NCBI RefSeq assembly: GCF_000424385.1
Contig: NZ_AUJU01000005.1
Coordinates: 124,001 to 188,000 of the forward strand
Source: Butyrivibrio sp. LC3010
Lineage (GTDB): Bacteria > Bacillota > Clostridia > Lachnospirales > Lachnospiraceae
Direction: 5' to 3'
DNA length: 64,000 bases
Below the pieces are notes generated by a model, which saw nothing but the letters and a program-made list of their open reading frames with translations, was not told where the DNA came from and made no database searches. Both the position numbers and the translations under genes were made by a program. Within the stretch, counting starts at the first letter, position 1. Each line of letters begins with the position of its first letter. Shown here piece by piece: positions 44,478-53,882 of this stretch.

Positions 44478-45893
44478 ATGATAGATTTTTCATTGGAACG
44501 CAAGAAAATAAGGTTAGTTCTCTTTGGCGCTGGACTATATTTCAAAAATCGAGCAAAGTATTTATTCGAGAAAAATGAAATTGTTGCATTAGTTGATAAT
44601 GATAGGGAAAAAATAGGCACAGAATTCGCTGGTCATATTATAGCTGAACCGAGTTCAATTACAAAAACAGAATATGATTATGTTGTTGTAATGAGCATTC
44701 ATTATCAAAAAATAAAAGAACAATTAGTGACATACGGAGTTAGTGATTCCAAAATTATTCAATATAACAACTTTGCGGCAAAATATATGCGAAAAAGAAT
44801 TCATCATAATAGTACGAAAGACTGCGCCAGCTATCAGGGTTACAAAGTCTTATTGGCGTATACACAGATGAGTACTGGAGGAGCTGCTGAAGCAGTAAGA
44901 AATACTATTGATGTGTTATTAGAACTTAGAAACAATGTAGATTTAGCTGTTGATATTATTTCTAAACAGGAAGTAGAAATCTTTAATAAAAAGGGTGTAG
45001 ATGTTATAGAAACAACAGACATTTATTCTGACTTGGAAACAATGGATGATGAATGGTTAGATAAATATGATTTGGTCATAGTAAATTCTGTAGACTTGAT
45101 ATTGTTTGCAACTGAAATATGCAGTATAAAGAAGACTATTTTATGGATACATGATCCACCATCTAGAATTAACACGGTAAAAGAGAGCTATAATTTTAAA
45201 CCAGATTGGGAAGATAATTTAATTGTTTATGCTGTTAGTGATTTGGCAAAAAAAAGTTTTATAAATTTTTTTCCTACGGTAAAAAATGTGGGTATTTTAC
45301 ATTACGGCATACATGGCTATTCAATAAGTACTGGAAAAAAAGAGCGAAGGGAAAAACTTCATTTTGCAGTAATAGGTGCTTTTAGCTATATAAAAGGGCA
45401 GGATATTATGCTCGATGCAATAGATTTACTTCCTGAAGATGTACAAAAAAAAATAGAGGTTTGGTTTGTTGGCACTTGCGATTCTCAAAATCCACTGTTA
45501 AGTAGAATTAAGGCGAGTAATTGTGCAAGTTATAAAGGATACTTTGAAAAAGATGAGATGGGTGCACTTTATGAGAGTATAGATGTTGTGGTTTCTTCAT
45601 CAAGAGAAGACATGCTTCCGACAGTACTTGCTGAAGGAATGTCACACAAAAAAGTATGCATGACCTCTGATGCTACTGGTATAGCAACTTATATTGATGA
45701 TGGTATTAGCGGTTTAGTTTTTAAAAGTGAAGATTCATGCGGGCTTGCAAAAAAAATCGAATGGTGTATTGATCACAAGGATGAATTAAAAGTAATAGGA
45801 GAACGCGGAAGGATGATTTTTGAAAAATACTTATCTATTAAGGAACTTAAATTTAATATTAACAATATACTAAAACTTATGACGCTGTCATAG
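44478..45893 (+). CDS. GT4-type glycosyltransferase with N-terminal Rossmann-like domain
   Basis: The N-terminal ~100 residues form the shared unit (RLVLFGAGLYFKNRAKYLFE; VALVDNDREKIGTEFAG). The remaining ~350 are a GT-B glycosyltransferase of the GT4 type: TQMSTGGAAEAVRNTID, WIHDPPSR, AVIGAFSYIKGQDIMLDAID and SSSREDMLPTVLAEGMS. It would transfer a hexose or heptose from a nucleotide sugar; the donor cannot be named. Confidence 0.8.
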   Translation: MIDFSLERKKIRLVLFGAGLYFKNRAKYLFEKNEIVALVDNDREKIGTEFAGHIIAEPSSITKTEYDYVVVMSIHYQKIKEQLVTYGVSDSKIIQYNNFAAKYMRKRIHHNSTKDCASYQGYKVLLAYTQMSTGGAAEAVRNTIDVLLELRNNVDLAVDIISKQEVEIFNKKGVDVIETTDIYSDLETMDDEWLDKYDLVIVNSVDLILFATEICSIKKTILWIHDPPSRINTVKESYNFKPDWEDNLIVYAVSDLAKKSFINFFPTVKNVGILHYGIHGYSISTGKKERREKLHFAVIGAFSYIKGQDIMLDAIDLLPEDVQKKIEVWFVGTCDSQNPLLSRIKASNCASYKGYFEKDEMGALYESIDVVVSSSREDMLPTVLAEGMSHKKVCMTSDATGIATYIDDGISGLVFKSEDSCGLAKKIEWCIDHKDELKVIGERGRMIFEKYLSIKELKFNINNILKLMTLS

Positions 45894-45945
45894 ATGCAAC
45901 ATTAATAAAAAATATCCTATATACAGAGAATTTGAAAGTGAATTT

Positions 45946-47085
45946 ATGGAGAATGCGTTGAAAAAATATATTATATTTGGTGCTGGAGCGCTTGGAAACA
46001 GAGCAGTTGCTAAATTCGGAAGGGATAACATAAGCTTTTTTATCGATAATAACCCTGAGCTATGTGGGAAATACAAGGCAGGTATTGAAATAAAAGATAT
46101 TCATACTATTATTGATAGTCAAAATGATTCAACTATTGTTATAGCAAGTAGACATTGGCGGGCGATGGAAAAGCAGCTTAACGATTTAGGAATAGAAGAC
46201 TATGTGATTTATAGTCAGAATGCGTACTTTGATACTCCTGATATTATATACAATCCGTATTTAGATAGAAGGAATGATACCGATGGTGGCGCTAAAGTAT
46301 TGGAGATAAATTCTATCACTCAGGAATTATATAAAAATGGAGAAATTAGTTTTTTTAATCATATTGAAATTGAAACTGTAAATAGGTGTAATGGTATTTG
46401 CTCTTTTTGTCCAGTGAATGCAAGGATAGATTCTAGGAATTATTCCATAATGGATCCCAAATTATTTGAGAAGATTATTAATGAATTAGAAGAATATTCA
46501 TATTCAGGGCGCATCGCTTTATTTTCAAATAATGAGCCTCTCTTAGATGAAAGAATAATAGACTTTCACAAATATGCAAGAGAACACTTACCTAAGGCAA
46601 GAATGCACTTATGTACTAATGGGACTCTTTTAACTGTGGAAAAGTATAAATCGCTAATGAAGTATTTAGATGAATTAATCATTGATAACTACAATCAACA
46701 ATTGGAAATTATTCCTAGTGTAAAAAAAATTCTTGAGTATTGTAAAGGTAATTCTGATTTGGAATATCGTACGACAATAGTGTTAAGAAAAACAGAAGAA
46801 ATAATGACTAGTAGAGGTGGAGATGCGCCGAATGTAAAAAATATAGAAAAGTATCCAAATGCAAGTTGTATACTTCCTTTCACGCAGATGGTAGTAAGAC
46901 CAGATGGAAAAGTTTCGTTGTGCTGTAACGATGCGCTTGGAAAGATGACAATGGGTGATTTAAATACTGACTCATTGGAGAACATTTGGAATGGAGAGAA
47001 ATTTGAGCAGATAAGAAAAAAAATACTGGATGGAAGAAAGAACATTGAACGCTGCAAATATTGTGACACATTATACTTAATATAG
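45946..47085 (+). CDS. radical SAM/SPASM protein with N-terminal Rossmann-like domain (2 of 4)
   Basis: Residues ~8-95 are the shared unit (YIIFGAGALGNRAVAKFG; SFFIDNNPELCGKYKAG). Residues ~138-379 are radical SAM with CNGICSFC (148, 152, 155) and a SPASM-like tail (KVSLCCND; ERCKYCDT). Fusion to a nucleotide-sugar-enzyme-like fold suggests action on a sugar-linked substrate. The start has a weak ribosome site. Confidence 0.78.
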   Translation: MENALKKYIIFGAGALGNRAVAKFGRDNISFFIDNNPELCGKYKAGIEIKDIHTIIDSQNDSTIVIASRHWRAMEKQLNDLGIEDYVIYSQNAYFDTPDIIYNPYLDRRNDTDGGAKVLEINSITQELYKNGEISFFNHIEIETVNRCNGICSFCPVNARIDSRNYSIMDPKLFEKIINELEEYSYSGRIALFSNNEPLLDERIIDFHKYAREHLPKARMHLCTNGTLLTVEKYKSLMKYLDELIIDNYNQQLEIIPSVKKILEYCKGNSDLEYRTTIVLRKTEEIMTSRGGDAPNVKNIEKYPNASCILPFTQMVVRPDGKVSLCCNDALGKMTMGDLNTDSLENIWNGEKFEQIRKKILDGRKNIERCKYCDTLYLI

Positions 47086-47100
47086 GAAAGGATTTTTTAA

Positions 47101-48273
47101 TTGAAATCAATTAGTATTGATGATCTTAAAGCTAAGCATGTATATATTTATGGTGCCGGAACTTATGGCTCTATTACAAAAAAGATATTAAGCGAAAACA
47201 GCATAGATGTAGAAGGATTTATTGATTCAAATGCAACAATGATTAAAAGTTTTCAAGGCAAGTCAGTTATTCTTCCAGAACAAATACCTGAGATAATGGA
47301 TAGAGTTATTTTAGTTGCGAGTTTAAATCATATACAAGAAATGATGGATAAATTAAATAGCTTAAATGTAAAAGACTATTATTCGATTGATGAAGTTTTG
47401 GATGCAGGTAGTTATTCTGATTATTTCAACGAGTATGAAAAAGAAATTATTGAAAAAAAAGAACGATATAAAGCGAAGCTCAGTGGTTTAAATAGTTATA
47501 AAATAATAATATCTAACATAGATCTTGTAGTAACTGAGTATTGTAACCTAAGTTGTCATGGATGTGGGAGTCTTATGCCACTATATAAAAAACCAGAGCA
47601 TATATCTTTAGATGAGATAATGGTTCCATTTGATAGGTATTTGGATTCGATTGATGAATTATTGGAATTGAGAATACTGGGTGGAGAAACATTCCTTTAC
47701 CCAGACCTAGCAGCGCTTCTTAAACATGTAATAAATAGCGAAAAGATAAAAAAAATAATTATTTTTACCAATGCAACGATTATTCCAGAAGATGATGTAA
47801 TGGAACTGATTGCAAATGAAAAGGTGTCAATACATGTTGCTAATTATGGAAGAGTGAGTAAAGAGCTGGACAAATTAATTGCGGTATGCGATGAGAACAA
47901 TATTAGGTATTATGTACATGATTATCTAGAATGGAAAGATATGGGAAATCTCGACTTTAGAGATTACGATTCTAAAAAGCTTAGAGAGTTATTCATGAGC
48001 TGTGACAATAAAAATTGCTCTTCATTCTATAGAGGAAAAGTGTATGTATGTCCAAGAGCGGCACATGGAGAGAGACTAGGATATTTCAAAAACCGAGAGG
48101 ATGAGGTAATTGATTTCAACATTGAAAAGCCTATAGAAATGATTAGAAAAAAAATTAGAGATATGTCGAGAAAAAATTGTTATAGTGCCTGCAATTATTG
48201 TTCTGGCAATAATATATATAATAAAACTATTACTGCAGCTCAACAGATAAACAAGGAATTGACATGGAAATAA
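47101..48273 (+). CDS. radical SAM protein with N-terminal Rossmann-like domain (3 of 4)
   Basis: The 390-residue protein starts with TTG at 47101 after AGGAAAGGA. The N-terminal unit reads HVYIYGAGTYGSITKKIL, then GFIDSN. The cluster motif CNLSCHGC is at 148-155, and further Cys (CDNKNC; CYSACNYC) lie near the end. It overlaps the next gene by 10 bases. It resembles the next protein more than the two before. Confidence 0.78.
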   Translation: MKSISIDDLKAKHVYIYGAGTYGSITKKILSENSIDVEGFIDSNATMIKSFQGKSVILPEQIPEIMDRVILVASLNHIQEMMDKLNSLNVKDYYSIDEVLDAGSYSDYFNEYEKEIIEKKERYKAKLSGLNSYKIIISNIDLVVTEYCNLSCHGCGSLMPLYKKPEHISLDEIMVPFDRYLDSIDELLELRILGGETFLYPDLAALLKHVINSEKIKKIIIFTNATIIPEDDVMELIANEKVSIHVANYGRVSKELDKLIAVCDENNIRYYVHDYLEWKDMGNLDFRDYDSKKLRELFMSCDNKNCSSFYRGKVYVCPRAAHGERLGYFKNREDEVIDFNIEKPIEMIRKKIRDMSRKNCYSACNYCSGNNIYNKTITAAQQINKELTWK

Positions 48274-49355
48274 TAGTTTATGGAGCTGGATCAGTTGGAC
48301 AGCATTTAACTGAACGTTTAAATAATTATTATGCTCATTCCACGAGGATTTCAGCAATTTTAGACAAGAATAAAACTGTTACATTGAATGGAGACACGGT
48401 TACCGATATTAAAGAATGTGACAAAAGGTTGCCAATTGTAATAGCTATTGGATCTAGAAAAAAAGCTATGGAAGCTTTCCTTTTTTTGGAATTCAACGGA
48501 TTTAAGGACGTTTATTTATATATACGGAAGGATAATCCACCGTATGGAGAACTAGCGGATTTCCTTGGCAATGAATGCATAAAAATTGACAACTACGATT
48601 GTGATCTCATACCACATGTTGAGTTACATGCTATTGATAGCTGTAATCTTAATTGTCGTGGATGTGCGCATTTTTCACCTTTATATAATTCAGATGAGTT
48701 TGATTTTGGAGAAAGGATTAGAGATATAGAAATGCTTTCTCAGTTGAGTACGAATATTCTTTCTTTTTTTATTTTAGGAGGTGAACCATTCCTTAATCCC
48801 CAGTTGAAAGAGTATATAATTGCTGCAAGAAAGAGTTTTCAGAAGTCCGATATAGAAATAGTAACTAATGGTACTTTGCTTTTAGCATGCGATGAAGATA
48901 TATTGAATGCAGCTAGAGATAATCGTGTAGTGTTAGCGATTTCTATTTATGAAGCAACTAATAAGATTCTTGATAAAATCCTTCTTAGGCTCCAGAAGTC
49001 AAATGTTGAATATATTTTAAAATCATACGATATAAAGAATATCTTTAATAAACCGCTTGTACTAGATAATAATACATCCCTAAAAAAATACTGTATGTCA
49101 GATGGGTGCGTTAACATTGCAGATGGTAGAATCGCAAGATGTCCAACACTAATGTATGTAAGTGCACTAAATAGGAGATTTGGAACTAAATTTCCAAATA
49201 AAGGAATATACTTGATCAGCGATTTCAAGGATGCTGAATCATTAAATCGAGCTATGAGTGAGCAGGTTGAATTATGTGATTATTGTGTAGAATCTAAAAT
49301 ACTATGGTCACGATGTGATAATGAAATACAATTAAGCGACTTTGTTAGCTTTTAA
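48264..49355 (+). CDS. radical SAM protein with N-terminal Rossmann-like domain (4 of 4)
   Basis: The 363-residue protein has MEIIVYGAGSVGQHLTERL at its N-terminus, the cluster motif CNLNCRGC at 127-134, and ILGGEPFLN and C-terminal Cys (CDYC). It overlaps the previous radical SAM gene, which fits an obligate or at least co-translated pair. Substrate is unknown. Confidence 0.78.
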   Translation: MEIIVYGAGSVGQHLTERLNNYYAHSTRISAILDKNKTVTLNGDTVTDIKECDKRLPIVIAIGSRKKAMEAFLFLEFNGFKDVYLYIRKDNPPYGELADFLGNECIKIDNYDCDLIPHVELHAIDSCNLNCRGCAHFSPLYNSDEFDFGERIRDIEMLSQLSTNILSFFILGGEPFLNPQLKEYIIAARKSFQKSDIEIVTNGTLLLACDEDILNAARDNRVVLAISIYEATNKILDKILLRLQKSNVEYILKSYDIKNIFNKPLVLDNNTSLKKYCMSDGCVNIADGRIARCPTLMYVSALNRRFGTKFPNKGIYLISDFKDAESLNRAMSEQVELCDYCVESKILWSRCDNEIQLSDFVSF

Positions 49356-49398
49356 TGGCAATGTACAACTAGTTTATTGAAGAGAATAGGGACTAATC

Positions 49399-49779
49399 TT
49401 GCTAATAATATATGGAGCGGGAAAACAAGGGTTACGAATATTATATATACTTGAAGACTATGGTGTTAAAGTGGATGGCTTTCTGGATCGCGACAAAAGA
49501 AAAGTAGGGGAAACTATAGATTCAGTAACCTGTTTTTCTTTAGAATGCGAAAAAGTAAAGAACGAGAAGGAATTGAAAATCATTATTTCTCCCAAAAAAA
49601 ATAGTGGTATATATCGATTTTTGAAAACAATTTTTCCTAAAAGTAAAATCTTATATTGGGAAGACATAAAAGGTGATTATCCTTTGAAGATTTCGAAGGA
49701 AGTAGATTTAAATAAAATAAGAACCACATATTTTGATATTAGGAAAAAAATGTATGAGGATACTAGAAATAAACAATAG
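49399..49779 (+). CDS. free-standing Rossmann-like domain protein
   Basis: The 126-residue protein is only the shared unit (LIIYGAGKQGLRILYILEDY; VDGFLDRDKRKVGETIDSV) plus a short tail. It starts with TTG and overlaps the following glycosyltransferase gene by 26 bases, so it may act as a separate subunit of it. The start of the next gene lies within its last codons. Confidence 0.65.
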   Translation: MLIIYGAGKQGLRILYILEDYGVKVDGFLDRDKRKVGETIDSVTCFSLECEKVKNEKELKIIISPKKNSGIYRFLKTIFPKSKILYWEDIKGDYPLKISKEVDLNKIRTTYFDIRKKMYEDTRNKQ

Positions 49780-50941
49780 TGATCTTGTCGGGCGAGCATT
49801 TAATGGCTATGATCTACACTGTAAGTTGAACAAAACAGGACATGAAGCGTATATGTTAGTTGTAGACAAATACAGTAATGATGCTACAGTCGAAAGTATG
49901 GATATTTCATTATTTGAAAGAGAAAGAATACGATTTATTGAAGAGAAGCAGTGTTTAAATAATATTTATTATCCGTATGCAGCTTCACTAGTAAAGAATG
50001 AACATTACATCAATTCAGATATATTACACTACCATTTTACCTATCATCAGATGTTTTCATTATACGATTATCAAGAAATAATGGATGCCAGAGCTGTATG
50101 GACGATTCACGACTTATGGATGATTACTGGTAATTGTATAAATCCACCTAAAAGGTGCAAAAAATGGCAAACTCAATGCTTCAATTGTGATAATTATGAT
50201 AATGAGTATTTTCCGATGAAGGAAGATAACACTAAAACTATGTGGACTATAAAAAAAGAATGTTTGGGAAAAATTAATCCACATATCATTGTGGCTTCAG
50301 AATATATGAAGCGTTGCTTAAATAGTAGTCCAATTACAAAGCATTTTTCAAAAATACATATCATTCCTTTTGGTATAGATCTAGAACTATATCAAAAAAA
50401 GGAGAAAAAGAACTCAAAAGAAATAACCATAGGCTTTCGTGCAGAGGATGAGTATATAAAAGGATGTGACCTTCTTTATGATGCACTACGCAAGGTTTGT
50501 ACAACTAGTACTATAAAGCTAAGCTGCGTTGGCAATGGAAAAGTTCCTAATGATATAAAGAATAAATTTGAATTAACCGAACATGGATGGATGTTTAATA
50601 AAGAAGATATGGTATCGTTTTATAAGCGTTGTGACATATTTATAATACCGTCAAGGCAAGAGACGTTCTGTCTAATGGCGATAGAAGCGATGGCGGCTGG
50701 ATGTTTGGTTGTATGTTTCAAAGATACAATAGTTGAAGAAGTGAGTGGAGCACCACAGAATGCGATTGCTGTGGACTATGAAAATACGGACGCTCTAGCA
50801 GTACAAATTGAATATTTAGTTGATAATAAGAATTATAGAGAAGAAATTATAGGTAATAGCCGAAGTTTTATCAAGAGATACAACATTGAAAACTATGTAG
50901 AGGCACATATAGAACTATTTGAAAATGTGATAACTAATTAA
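49754..50941 (+). CDS. GT4-type glycosyltransferase
   Basis: This ~395-residue GT-B protein has LHYHFTYHQMFSLYDY, VWTIHDLWMITGNCINP and a C-terminal GT4 half (GFRAEDEYIKGCDLL; IPSRQETFCLMAIEAMAAG). The HDxWxxTGxC element and the Cys-rich loop (CKKWQTQCFNC) resemble WcaC-type transferases in capsule and colanic acid loci. ATG 49754 follows AGGA and gives the clean start MRILEIN. It has no Rossmann unit of its own. Confidence 0.82.
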   Translation: MRILEINNSDLVGRAFNGYDLHCKLNKTGHEAYMLVVDKYSNDATVESMDISLFERERIRFIEEKQCLNNIYYPYAASLVKNEHYINSDILHYHFTYHQMFSLYDYQEIMDARAVWTIHDLWMITGNCINPPKRCKKWQTQCFNCDNYDNEYFPMKEDNTKTMWTIKKECLGKINPHIIVASEYMKRCLNSSPITKHFSKIHIIPFGIDLELYQKKEKKNSKEITIGFRAEDEYIKGCDLLYDALRKVCTTSTIKLSCVGNGKVPNDIKNKFELTEHGWMFNKEDMVSFYKRCDIFIIPSRQETFCLMAIEAMAAGCLVVCFKDTIVEEVSGAPQNAIAVDYENTDALAVQIEYLVDNKNYREEIIGNSRSFIKRYNIENYVEAHIELFENVITN

Positions 50942-50977
50942 GTAAGATATTATGTAGTAGAGCATTTTAATAGTTGC

Positions 50978-51088
50978 ATGGAAATGGAACATAAAAATCT
51001 CGTAGAAGAAATGTTATCAAATTGGAATAAGTACTATGATTCTGTCGTTGCACCTAATGGAAGCATATGGCTTAGGAAGGTTAGATAA
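50978..51088 (+). other. 36-codon open frame, possible gene remnant
   Basis: The frame MEMEHKNLVEEMLSNWNKYY..., ending WLRKVR, lies between two glycosyltransferase genes. It has no convincing ribosome site and may be a remnant of a deleted glycosyltransferase or methyltransferase gene. The gap 50942-51147 otherwise shows nothing. Confidence 0.25.
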
Positions 51089-51147
51089 AAGAGGGATTAA
51101 CTCATTTTTAAAATGTACTAATTAGATGCTAACACTATATAGAAAGA

Positions 51148-52350
51148 ATGTGGAAGGATATGACTTATAAGCCTGAGGTTTCCATAATTATTCCCATTTT
51201 TAATGTGGAAAAATATCTTGATAAATGTATCTCAAGTATTGTAATGCAGACATGGGAAAATATAGAAATAATACTGGTAGACGATGGTTCTTCAGATGAA
51301 TGTGCTTCTATTTGTGATAAATATGAATGTGAAGATGCACGAATTAAGGTTATTCATAAGTCTAATGGTGGGCTTGTATCAGCGAGAAAAGCGGGTATGG
51401 TTATTGCCAAAGGAGACTATATAGTAAATGTTGACGGAGACGATTGGATCGAACCGAATATGGTAGAAAAGCTGTTGAAAAGAATTACGGAAGATCATTC
51501 AGATGTCGTACAATGTGGAATTCAATTTGAAGGAGATAGAAGCAAATTAATAAGATATGAGGATTTTGTTTATGATGTTAATGACTCTAATAGAAATGCT
51601 ATTCTGACTAAATGGATGCAGGATAGGAGTGGTTTTGATAGTCCTGTGTTTACAAAAATATTTGAAAAGAGTTTTTTTATAAAAATATATAGTCTTGTTC
51701 CAGATACCATAAGGAGGGCTGAAGACTTTGTCTCTTATATTGAAACAATAAGGTTTGCAAGACGCCTTTCTTCTATAAATGATATCCTCATACATTATAG
51801 AATAAGGGAGGATTCTTTGTCGCATGCAAGGAATGTAGGAGAGCAAATCGTAAGTGTGGATGAATCCATTAATCATATCTATAGAGTTGTGAAAAATAGT
51901 AATGAATTTAGAGAGTTTCCTGATAATGAACTAGAGAAGTGGGTAGTTAGGAATAAGCTTTCATCAATGTATGTACAGCAAAAAAAAGATGCAGCTACAA
52001 TACATAGATACAAGCTGAAAAAAATAGATAACTTGATAGATAAGAAGATAGTGTTATATGGCGCAGGTGCAGTAGGAAAAGATTTTTATTCGCAGATTGT
52101 CAAATATTCAGATATTAAACTTGTTGCATGGATTGATAAGCATTATGAGAAATATCGCTATGAATTTGCCAAAGTCTGCGCACCGGAATATATAAAAAGT
52201 AAAGATTTTGATTTGATTTTAATAGCAGTGATGGATCAAGCTGTTGCAAAACAAATAAAGAGCAGTTTAAAAGAGGATTACTCAGTTTCAGACGAAAAAA
52301 TCATATGGCAGAAACCCACTAGTTTATGGGATGATTTTTCTTCAGTATAG
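51148..52350 (+). CDS. GT2 glycosyltransferase with C-terminal Rossmann-like domain
   Basis: The N-terminal ~220 residues are a GT-A family 2 glycosyltransferase: VSIIIPIFNVEKYLDKCI, ILVDDGSSDECASIC, NGGLVSARKAG and the DxD-type VDGDDW. Residues ~300-395 are the shared unit (KIVLYGAGAVGKDFYSQI; LVAWIDKHYEKYRYEFA), here at the C-terminus. The start may be 51148 or 51160. The acceptor sugar is unknown. Confidence 0.83.
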   Translation: MWKDMTYKPEVSIIIPIFNVEKYLDKCISSIVMQTWENIEIILVDDGSSDECASICDKYECEDARIKVIHKSNGGLVSARKAGMVIAKGDYIVNVDGDDWIEPNMVEKLLKRITEDHSDVVQCGIQFEGDRSKLIRYEDFVYDVNDSNRNAILTKWMQDRSGFDSPVFTKIFEKSFFIKIYSLVPDTIRRAEDFVSYIETIRFARRLSSINDILIHYRIREDSLSHARNVGEQIVSVDESINHIYRVVKNSNEFREFPDNELEKWVVRNKLSSMYVQQKKDAATIHRYKLKKIDNLIDKKIVLYGAGAVGKDFYSQIVKYSDIKLVAWIDKHYEKYRYEFAKVCAPEYIKSKDFDLILIAVMDQAVAKQIKSSLKEDYSVSDEKIIWQKPTSLWDDFSSV

Positions 52351-52450
52351 AAATACAAAGAGTGTAATTTGTGTAATAAAAAGATAAATAACTGAAAATA
52401 TACTATAAATCAGTTTATTAGGCTACTAGCATGTGTTATGGAGGCTTTGG

Positions 52451-53857
52451 GTGAAGAGAGCATTCCCGGTACATAAAATTGAACAAAATTCTAAAGTAAT
52501 AATGTATGGTGCAGGTAAAAATGGAGAATACTTATTTTTGCAAAATCATAATCTTCAGTGGTGCCAGATTATTGATGTTTTAGATCAATCTCCTAAACCA
52601 GATTTTCCAGTCCATGTTAGTGATATTGATTACTCCTTTAATGATGTTGAATATGATTATGTATTAGTATCTGTAACAAATAATAAAATAAAAAAAGAAA
52701 TAATAGATTATTTAAAAGAAAAAGGAGTAGAAGAAAAAAAAATTGTAGCTGACTTAAATTGTTATTATCCTGAAGAATTTGGGGATAAGGTTTTTTTTAG
52801 AAACAAATATATAGAAAATCCTGAGAGGCCGTTAAAGATAGGTTTTCATCCAGGAGGAGTAATGGGGGATAATATTATTTCTTTGCGATTATATAAAGAA
52901 ATATCAAGAATTTCAGGAAAATGTATAATAGATGTATTTACAGTATTTAGAGAATTTCCAGAACATATTTTTAATGGACAAAAGAATCTTGGTCAGATAA
53001 TATATCAAAATCCAAGGAAATGTGACTTATCAGGTTACGACTTGGTTATACAGTCATACTATGAGCCGGCTATTATTTCGTGTAATATAGTTAGTCTTAG
53101 AATGAAATCAAAGTTATTAGCGGAAGCTGTAATGAAATTATTCATTTACCAGATTACAGATTTTTTTTATTGCTATCCTGCTGAGTATATGAATAGAATT
53201 CAACTGGAACGTTCCAGGCTTAAAGGACTTTCATGTTACACGCTACTAGGAGTAAGCGGAGCGTTTGATATCAATGATAATTCAATAGACTTTCCTCTTG
53301 ATATAAACTATGAGCATAATTACAGAATGCTAGGGCTTGGCACAAACTATGTAACATTTAACTATGGAGCAAGTGATACAACTGGAACGGGTAAGATACA
53401 GACTAAAGTATGGCCTTCAGATTATTATAAAACGCTCATACGAATGATAAAGCGTAAGTACCCCAATATTAGAATAATTCAGATTGGCTCAAAAGATGTT
53501 ACAGCAATAGAAGGCGCAGATGATTATTTATTTGGATTAGATCTTGAAATAATAAAGTTTGTACTAAAAAACTCAGTATGTCATTTTGACTGTGAGGGTG
53601 GTTTGGTACATATGGCTTCGCAGTTAGGAACAAAGTGTTTTGTTTTATTTGGTCCAACCCCGGAAGCTTTTTTTGGATATAAGGAAAATACAAATATTAC
53701 TTCAGATATCTGTCGGGAGTGTTTCGGTGTCATTCCAGATTGGTATACAAGGTGCTACAAGTATCCTGCACCGGTTTGTATGAAATCCATACATCCAGAA
53801 CGAGTTTTTGATGCATTTTCTAGATGGTATGGGAAAGAAAAAAATAGTCAAGGCTAA
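52451..53857 (+). CDS. GT9/heptosyltransferase-like protein with N-terminal Rossmann-like domain
   Basis: The N-terminal ~100 residues are the shared unit (KVIMYGAGKNGEYLFLQN). The remaining ~370 have the GT9 look of ADP-heptose transferases: FHPGGVMGDNIISLRLYKEI, FNYGASDTTG, and CHFDCEGGLVHMASQLGTK followed by CFVLFGPTP. GTG 52451 follows GGAGG by six bases; the upstream GTG 52433 is less likely. It abuts hldE, which fits an ADP-heptose donor. Confidence 0.75.
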   Translation: MKRAFPVHKIEQNSKVIMYGAGKNGEYLFLQNHNLQWCQIIDVLDQSPKPDFPVHVSDIDYSFNDVEYDYVLVSVTNNKIKKEIIDYLKEKGVEEKKIVADLNCYYPEEFGDKVFFRNKYIENPERPLKIGFHPGGVMGDNIISLRLYKEISRISGKCIIDVFTVFREFPEHIFNGQKNLGQIIYQNPRKCDLSGYDLVIQSYYEPAIISCNIVSLRMKSKLLAEAVMKLFIYQITDFFYCYPAEYMNRIQLERSRLKGLSCYTLLGVSGAFDINDNSIDFPLDINYEHNYRMLGLGTNYVTFNYGASDTTGTGKIQTKVWPSDYYKTLIRMIKRKYPNIRIIQIGSKDVTAIEGADDYLFGLDLEIIKFVLKNSVCHFDCEGGLVHMASQLGTKCFVLFGPTPEAFFGYKENTNITSDICRECFGVIPDWYTRCYKYPAPVCMKSIHPERVFDAFSRWYGKEKNSQG

Positions 53858-53882
53858 AAATGAGGGATATCTTCAGATACAT

